Origin: an uncultured Collinsella sp.
Lineage (GTDB): Bacteria; Actinomycetota; Coriobacteriia; Coriobacteriales; Coriobacteriaceae
Length of the DNA stretch: 10,430 bases
Assembly: GCA_958407085.1 (NCBI GenBank)
Contig: CATYHY010000038.1
Span: forward strand, 1-10,430
Reading direction: 5' to 3'
Shown: positions 6,704-10,430 of the stretch, one piece after another
Layout: the number at the start of each line of letters is the position of its first letter
Position numbering within the stretch: the first letter of the stretch is position 1
Translations under genes and position numbers: made by a program
The notes under the pieces: generated by a model
Seen by the model: the letters and a program-made list of their open reading frames with translations, nothing else
What the model was told of the DNA's origin: nothing
Databases searched by the model: none

Positions 6704-6763
6704 GTTGATTGGGGACAGACTTAAATGAGCGTTTTCACGCATTTAAGTCTGTCCCCAATCAAC
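6704..6763. repeat. Perfect palindromic element, REP/MITE-like
   Basis: A 24-base arm (6704-6727, containing GGGGACAGACTTAAATG) is repeated as an exact reverse complement at 6740-6763, with a 12-base centre AGCGTTTTCACG. The 60-base unit sits between the ftsH terminator and the aminotransferase promoter and has no T-tract, so it is not a normal terminator. GGGGACAGAC-type ends are, to my knowledge, common in REP elements linked to Y1 (RAYT) transposases, which makes a small non-autonomous mobile or REP-like element likely. No transposase gene is present in the window. Confidence 0.75.
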
Positions 6764-6793
6764 ATTGCTGCGGCACTTTGCTCGGCTAAAGCG

Positions 6794-6799
6794 TACAAT
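6794..6799 (+). promoter_or_regulatory. Candidate -10 box of the aminotransferase gene
   Basis: TACAAT lies 25 bases before the chosen start codon, which gives a leader of about 18 bases. The -35 region is poor (GCGGCA at 6770-6775, 3 of 6, 18-base spacer). The palindromic element ends only 30 bases upstream of the box, so its insertion may have replaced the older upstream promoter sequence. Confidence 0.45.
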
Positions 6800-6823
6800 A
6801 GCGCCTATGCGAAAGGGGAACAG

Positions 6824-8008
6824 ATGATCAACGAAACTATGTATGCTCGCGGCGCGGAAAGCTCCATCATCCGTGAGATTTTTAGCTATGGCCTTGAGCG
6901 CAAGGCGCAGATCGGTGCGGAAAACGTATTCGATTTTTCGCTGGGCAATCCGAGCGTTCCGGCGCCCGCTGCTGTGGCTGAGTCGATTAAGAAGGCCCTG
7001 GAGCTGCCGAGCGACCAGCTGCACGGCTACACGCCCGCACCGGGCCTGCCGCAATGTCGTGCCGCTGTGGCCGAATCGCTCAACCGCCGCTTTGGCACGA
7101 GCTATGAGGGCAAAGACGTATTTATGACGGTGGGTGCCGCGGCTTCGCTCACCTGCACGCTCAACGCCGTTACGAACCCGGGCGACGAGGTTATTGTTAT
7201 CGCCCCGTACTTTCCGGAGTATCGCGTTTGGATTGAGAAGGCCGGCTGTACGTGTGTTGAGGCGCTCGCCGATGAAGATACGTTCCAGCTGAGCGTGGAC
7301 AACGTGCTCAAGGCGATCAGCGATAAGACGGCGGCCGTCATCATTGACTCTCCCAACAATCCGACCGGTGCCGTATATACATGCGACACGCTGACGCGAC
7401 TGGCCAATGTTCTGCGCGAGGCCAACGCTCAGCGCGATCCCGAGAATCCGATTATGCTCATCTCGGATGAGCCGTACCGCGAGATTGTGTACGGTGCCGA
7501 GGTGCCTTGGGTGCCCTCGATCTACGAGAACACCGTGGTGTGCTACTCGTATTCTAAGTCGCTATCGCTACCTGGCGAGCGCGTGGGGTGGATCTTGGTT
7601 CCCAACACCAATCCGCAGGCTGCCCGTCTGATGCCGGCTGTTGCGGGTGCTGCCCGTACGCTAGGTTTTGTATGCGCACCGGCACTCTTCCAGCGCGTAA
7701 TCATCGATTGCATCGATGAGCCGAGCGATGTCGAGGCCTATGCGCGCAACCGCACCGCGCTTACCGACGCACTAGCGGAGTACGGCTACACCTATGTTGA
7801 GCCGGATGGTGCATTCTACCTGTGGGTGAAGGCGCTGGAACCCGATGCGAATGCGTTTTGCGAGCGTGCAAAGAAGTATGAGTTGCTTGCGGTTCCCTCG
7901 GACAGCTTTGGTATGCCGGGCTGGTTCCGCCTGGGCTACTGCGTGAGTTACGAGACGATTATCAATTCGCTACCCGCTTGGAAACAGTTGGCGGACGAGT
8001 ATCGTTAA
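6824..8008 (+). CDS. PLP-dependent class I/II aminotransferase
   Basis: The 394-residue enzyme has the fold-type I aminotransferase pattern. FSLGNPSVPAP (38-48) and GYTPAPGLPQCR (68-79) form the substrate-side entry; SPNNPTGA (176-183) has the cofactor-binding Asn179; SDEPYRE (214-220) has Asp215 and Tyr218; YSYSKSLSLPGERVGW (241-256) carries the Schiff-base Lys245; and WFRLGY (367-372) carries Arg369, which binds the substrate carboxylate. It probably moves an amino group between an amino acid and 2-oxoglutarate in the cytoplasm, but the amino acid cannot be told from sequence alone. I chose ATG 6824, five bases after AAAGGGG. An upstream in-frame ATG at 6725 lies inside the palindrome and before the promoter, so its extra 33 residues are spurious. 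It stands alone after ftsH, with no metabolic neighbours to narrow the substrate. Confidence 0.9.
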   Translation: MINETMYARGAESSIIREIFSYGLERKAQIGAENVFDFSLGNPSVPAPAAVAESIKKALELPSDQLHGYTPAPGLPQCRAAVAESLNRRFGTSYEGKDVFMTVGAAASLTCTLNAVTNPGDEVIVIAPYFPEYRVWIEKAGCTCVEALADEDTFQLSVDNVLKAISDKTAAVIIDSPNNPTGAVYTCDTLTRLANVLREANAQRDPENPIMLISDEPYREIVYGAEVPWVPSIYENTVVCYSYSKSLSLPGERVGWILVPNTNPQAARLMPAVAGAARTLGFVCAPALFQRVIIDCIDEPSDVEAYARNRTALTDALAEYGYTYVEPDGAFYLWVKALEPDANAFCERAKKYELLAVPSDSFGMPGWFRLGYCVSYETIINSLPAWKQLADEYR

Positions 8009-8030
8009 AAGTAAAGCGCTCTGCCTACAA

Positions 8031-8046
8031 TGTTTTACGTGAAACG
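8031..8046. promoter_or_regulatory. parS-like centromere site
   Basis: TGTTTTACGTGAAACG agrees with the widespread parS consensus TGTTTCACGTGAAACA at 14 of 16 bases. The right half-site GTGAAAC is perfect and the left has one change (C to T). parS is bound by ParB and normally lies near the replication origin. It sits in non-coding sequence 22 bases after the aminotransferase stop. ParB binding is inferred, not shown. Confidence 0.5.
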
Positions 8047-8073
8047 GGGTTTGGTGTTAAGCCGGACCCCGTT
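8043..8073 (+). other. 12-bp hairpin without T-tract, downstream of the aminotransferase gene
   Basis: Bases 8043-8054 (AACGGGGTTTGG) pair with 8062-8073 (CCGGACCCCGTT) through 12 base pairs, two of them G-T, around a 7-base loop. No T-run follows (GTCATGG), so it is a poor intrinsic terminator but could protect the 3' end of the aminotransferase mRNA. It overlaps the last bases of the parS-like site. Confidence 0.45.
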
Positions 8074-8106
8074 GTCATGGACGTTGTGTCTTTGGGATGG
8101 AGTGGT

Positions 8107-8136
8107 TTTACGACTATCGAAGGCTATGCGTACAAT
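8107..8136 (+). promoter_or_regulatory. Promoter of the PHP phosphoesterase gene
   Basis: TTTACG (8107-8112, 4 of 6 to TTGACA), an 18-base spacer and TACAAT (8131-8136, 5 of 6 to TATAAT) precede the gene. Transcription would start near 8143, about 30 bases before the ATG. Confidence 0.55.
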
Positions 8137-8173
8137 GAATATAAGCGACGGCCGTGCCAGATAAGGAGACCTG

Positions 8174-8995
8174 ATGCCCTACCTGCTTTCTTGTGACATT
8201 CATACCCATACGATGTTCTCTGCGCATGCATATTCGACCATTGAGGAGAATGTGTACTGGGCGGCAGAGCGTGGTCTGCAGGTGCTCGGATCTGCCGACC
8301 ATCTGAGCTCTATGGTTACGGCTTGCCCCAATGACCTGCGCAGTTACCAATTCTTTATCAACCAGGATATCTGGCCGCGCATTTGGAGCGGCGTGTTGGT
8401 GCTGCGTGGTGCCGAGGCCGATATCGTTTCGCTGGACGGAAGCCTGTTTGGCGAGGACACTCCTGTCACGTTCGATATCGCCGGCGATTCGTACGGCCGT
8501 CAGCATTCACTGTTCGATTTGGTTACGCGTAATTTGGATTATTTGGTTGCAAGCGTGCATAATCCGCAGATTGCTGAGGGCGCGACGCTGGCCCAGACGA
8601 CCGGGATGTATATCAATGCCCTGGAGCACCCCAAGGTGTTCATGCTGGGCCACACGGGGCGTTCGGGCGTGCCGTTCGATATCGACGAGGTGCTGTTGGC
8701 AGCTAAGGCCAAGCACAAGATTATCGAGATCAACAACCATAGTCTTGAACACGGTGTCGACACTGAGCATTGGGCTGTATGCCGCAAGATCGCCGAGCGC
8801 TGCGCCGAACTGGGCGTGGGCATTGGCGTGTCGACCGATGCCCACATTGGCATGGCCATTGGCAAGCTCGATCACGCGCGCAAGATGCTCGACGAGATTC
8901 ACTTCCCGCTGGATTTGATCGTGACGCGCGACCGCGAGACGCTGCTGCGCGAGATGGCGGCAGCCGGCGTGTGCAATCTGCGCAATGGGATGTAG
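8174..8995 (+). CDS. PHP-domain phosphoesterase, YcdX-like
   Basis: The 273-residue protein is a complete PHP (polymerase and histidinol phosphatase) domain, a trinuclear-metal phosphoesterase fold. The metal ligands match the YcdX pattern in order: DIHTHT (H10, H12), H18, ADH (D42, H43), E81 in GAEADI, H129 in SVHN, H160 in LGHTGR, and STDAH (D222, H224). It lacks the extra domains of DNA polymerase III or PolX, so a stand-alone cytoplasmic phosphatase is likely; the substrate is unknown, and histidinol phosphate cannot be assumed because no his genes are near. ATG 8174 is set by AAGGAG (8163-8168) five bases upstream, and the HxH motif begins within ten residues, as is normal. It has its own promoter and a terminator at 9016-9046, so it is probably a single-gene unit. 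Confidence 0.9.
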   Translation: MPYLLSCDIHTHTMFSAHAYSTIEENVYWAAERGLQVLGSADHLSSMVTACPNDLRSYQFFINQDIWPRIWSGVLVLRGAEADIVSLDGSLFGEDTPVTFDIAGDSYGRQHSLFDLVTRNLDYLVASVHNPQIAEGATLAQTTGMYINALEHPKVFMLGHTGRSGVPFDIDEVLLAAKAKHKIIEINNHSLEHGVDTEHWAVCRKIAERCAELGVGIGVSTDAHIGMAIGKLDHARKMLDEIHFPLDLIVTRDRETLLREMAAAGVCNLRNGM

Positions 8996-9015
8996 CGGAG
9001 TTTATAAACCAAGCG

Positions 9016-9046
9016 AAGGGGGCGGCCCAGACGGGTCGCCCCCTTT
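9016..9046. terminator. Terminator between converging PHP and methyltransferase genes
   Basis: Bases 9016-9028 (AAGGGGGCGGCCC) pair with 9033-9045 through 13 base pairs, one of them G-T, around the loop AGAC. Rightward it is followed by TCTTG and leftward by CGCTTGG, so the tails are weak, but the stem is long and GC-rich. It lies between the stop at 8995 and the leftward stop at 9074. Confidence 0.8.
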
Positions 9047-9073
9047 CTTGTCCCAAAAATCTACTGAGGTTGG

Positions 9074-10430
9074 TTAGCGGCGTTCGAGGACCGCTACGGT
9101 TTCGGTGTGGTCGGTGTGAGGGAACATGTCGACGGGCGTGATCTTGAGCAGGCGATAGCCTCCGTCGAGGAGCTGATGCAGGTCGCGCTCTTGAGTTACG
9201 GGGTTGCAGCTGATATAGGTGATGCGGCGCGGCTTAAGCGCGCAGGCAGCTTCGAGGAACTCGGGCGTGGAGCCGGCGCGCGGCGGATCGATGGAAAGGA
9301 CATCGACTCGCTCGTTGTTGTCGGCGGCATCTAGGATGTAGTCGGTGGCATCGTCGGCCATAAACCAAGCGCTGCGGGTGAGGCCGTTGAGCTCGGCATT
9401 ACGACGTGCGTCGGCAATGCCGGCGTGGTTACGCTCCACGCCAAGCAGCATAATGCCGACGCCCTTGTCCTGGGCGGCTTTGGCTGCGCACAGGCCGATA
9501 GTTCCGCTACCGCAATAGGCATCCATGAGTACGTCGCCCTGCTGCAGGTCCATGCCGTCAATCGCGAGCTGATAGAGCAGCTCGGTCTGCTGCGGGTTGG
9601 TCTGGTAGAACGCGGTGGGGGAGATATCGAATTCGCAGCCGAGCAGCTGGTCGCGCATGCACTCGGCGCCATATACAATGCGGGTTTCCTCGCCGAGGAT
9701 GGCGTTGCCGGGACGTCCGTTGATGTTTTGGGCGACGGTGACGATGTGCGGATTGAGTGCGGCGACAGCCTCAAAGAACTCCTGCGCATGCGGCAAGTCG
9801 CGCTGAGCGGTCACGAGCGTGACCATGACCTGGTCGGTACGCCAACCGCAGCGGACGACGGCATAGCGAAGCAAGCCAAGATGCTTGTCCTCATTAAAGG
9901 CGGGAATATGCAGCCGCTCAGCTTCGCGTGCGATGCCGTTGAGAATCTGACGGGCGCCCGGTGCCTCGACGGGGCATTCGGGTACGGCAACGATCTTGTG
10001 CGTGCCGCGCTCAAAGAAACCGCAACGGACGGCGCCCTCCTTACCGGGAGCAAAGGGAGTGGCAGCCTTATGACGAAAGCCACGCGGCGCAGGATATTTG
10101 CCCGGGTCGCCCAGGGTGACACCCATGCCACGAATAGGATCTACAGCAATGCCCTCACGCTCACAAAGCGAAGCAAAAAGCTCCTCCATAGCAGCCTGCT
10201 TGGCGGCGAGCTGCTTCTTATAAGGACGATTGAGCGCCGTACATCCACCGCAAGCTTTCATGATGGAACAAGGAGACTTGGGATCAACGGCCTTGCGCGC
10301 AGACGAAACCTGATCTTTATGCGAGCGCTTGGAGCGAGTCTGAGATGCCTTATCCTCGTTCCGACGAGAGCCGGGACGCTTGGCCTTAGCCTTGCCCTTG
10401 GCCGACTTACCCTTCGCGTCCTGAGACGAC
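9074..10430 (-). CDS. rlmD: RNA (uracil-C5) methyltransferase, RlmD/TrmA family, 5' end cut by the window
   Basis: This SAM-dependent enzyme methylates C5 of a uridine, most likely in 23S rRNA (RlmD/RlmCD) rather than tRNA, because it carries the iron-sulfur cysteines that TrmA lacks. Counting from the ATG at 10261, the cluster is C4-GG-C7 and C96 (VPECPV). The remaining cysteine lies six residues upstream of that Met (PCSIM), giving C-x5-C-x2-C as in E. coli RlmD. Catalytic landmarks are ISPTAFYQTN (213-222), SAM-binding DAYCGSGTIGL (247-257), IDPPRAG (324-330), the nucleophile C352 in YISCNP, and E387 near the end. Upstream of 10261 the frame has no stop to base 10430 (56 more codons), and these encode a Lys/Arg/Ser/Ala-rich basic tail. 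The true start is therefore outside the window; whether a TRAM domain lies further upstream cannot be seen. The RlmD versus RlmCD split is uncertain. Confidence 0.88.
   Translation of the reverse strand, partial: SSQDAKGKSAKGKAKAKRPGSRRNEDKASQTRSKRSHKDQVSSARKAVDPKSPCSIMKACGGCTALNRPYKKQLAAKQAAMEELFASLCEREGIAVDPIRGMGVTLGDPGKYPAPRGFRHKAATPFAPGKEGAVRCGFFERGTHKIVAVPECPVEAPGARQILNGIAREAERLHIPAFNEDKHLGLLRYAVVRCGWRTDQVMVTLVTAQRDLPHAQEFFEAVAALNPHIVTVAQNINGRPGNAILGEETRIVYGAECMRDQLLGCEFDISPTAFYQTNPQQTELLYQLAIDGMDLQQGDVLMDAYCGSGTIGLCAAKAAQDKGVGIMLLGVERNHAGIADARRNAELNGLTRSAWFMADDATDYILDAADNNERVDVLSIDPPRAGSTPEFLEAACALKPRRITYISCNPVTQERDLHQLLDGGYRLLKITPVDMFPHTDHTETVAVLERR

Noticed and set aside
6725..6823. 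N-terminal extension of the aminotransferase starting at 6725
   Set aside because: Its first codons are the palindromic element and it lies upstream of the TACAAT box. ATG 6824 has a strong ribosome binding site.
7978..8196. Small reading frame of 72 codons across the aminotransferase-PHP gap
   Set aside because: It starts inside the aminotransferase gene in another frame, lacks a ribosome binding site, and runs over the promoter and start of the PHP gene.
1..10430. CRISPR arrays, tRNA/rRNA genes, prophage or toxin-antitoxin genes, DnaA-box clusters
   Set aside because: I looked for spaced direct repeats, tRNA-like CCA ends with T-loops, TTATCCACA clusters and small gene pairs, and found none.

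Overview
The window looks like an ordinary, vertically inherited chromosomal segment of a moderately GC-rich actinobacterium, most likely Collinsella or a close relative in the Coriobacteriia. I base this on the overall look of the proteins, the cluster tilS-hpt-ftsH, strong purine-rich Shine-Dalgarno sites and a recurring TACAAT-type -10 box. The taxon is inference from memory of such genomes; no search was run. There are no tRNA or rRNA genes, CRISPR arrays, integrases or intact insertion sequences.

Layout. Bases 1-100 hold the 3' end of an upstream transcript that folds strongly and ends in a perfect intrinsic terminator. A leftward AT-rich gene (149-619) encodes a small unrecognised protein with one C-terminal membrane helix. 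It diverges, across a 277-base AT-rich regulatory region, from a rightward Hsp20 chaperone gene (897-1328) whose leader can hide its own ribosome binding site. A leftward metallo-beta-lactamase-fold hydrolase of the WalJ/YycJ type (1411-2220) converges on hsp20 over a shared bidirectional terminator and diverges from tilS. The rightward block tilS (2269-3807), hpt (3955-4503) and ftsH (4505-6634) ends in a strong terminator. This block is a classical cluster (tRNA-Ile lysidine synthase, purine salvage, membrane protease) that lies near the replication origin in Bacillus subtilis.

After ftsH comes a perfect 24-bp-arm palindrome that resembles a REP/MITE-like element (6704-6763). A class I/II aminotransferase (6824-8008) and a PHP-family phosphoesterase (8174-8995) follow. 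The 165-base gap between those two holds a 14/16 match to the bacterial centromere site parS and an adjacent 12-bp hairpin. A leftward RNA (uracil-C5) methyltransferase of the RlmD/TrmA family fills the right end. Its reading frame stays open to the window edge, and its first iron-sulfur cysteine lies upstream of the obvious ATG, so the gene is cut by the window.

I see no new multi-gene system. The points most worth checking are the possible RNA thermometer in front of hsp20, the parS-like site, the palindromic element, and the true N-terminus of the methyltransferase.
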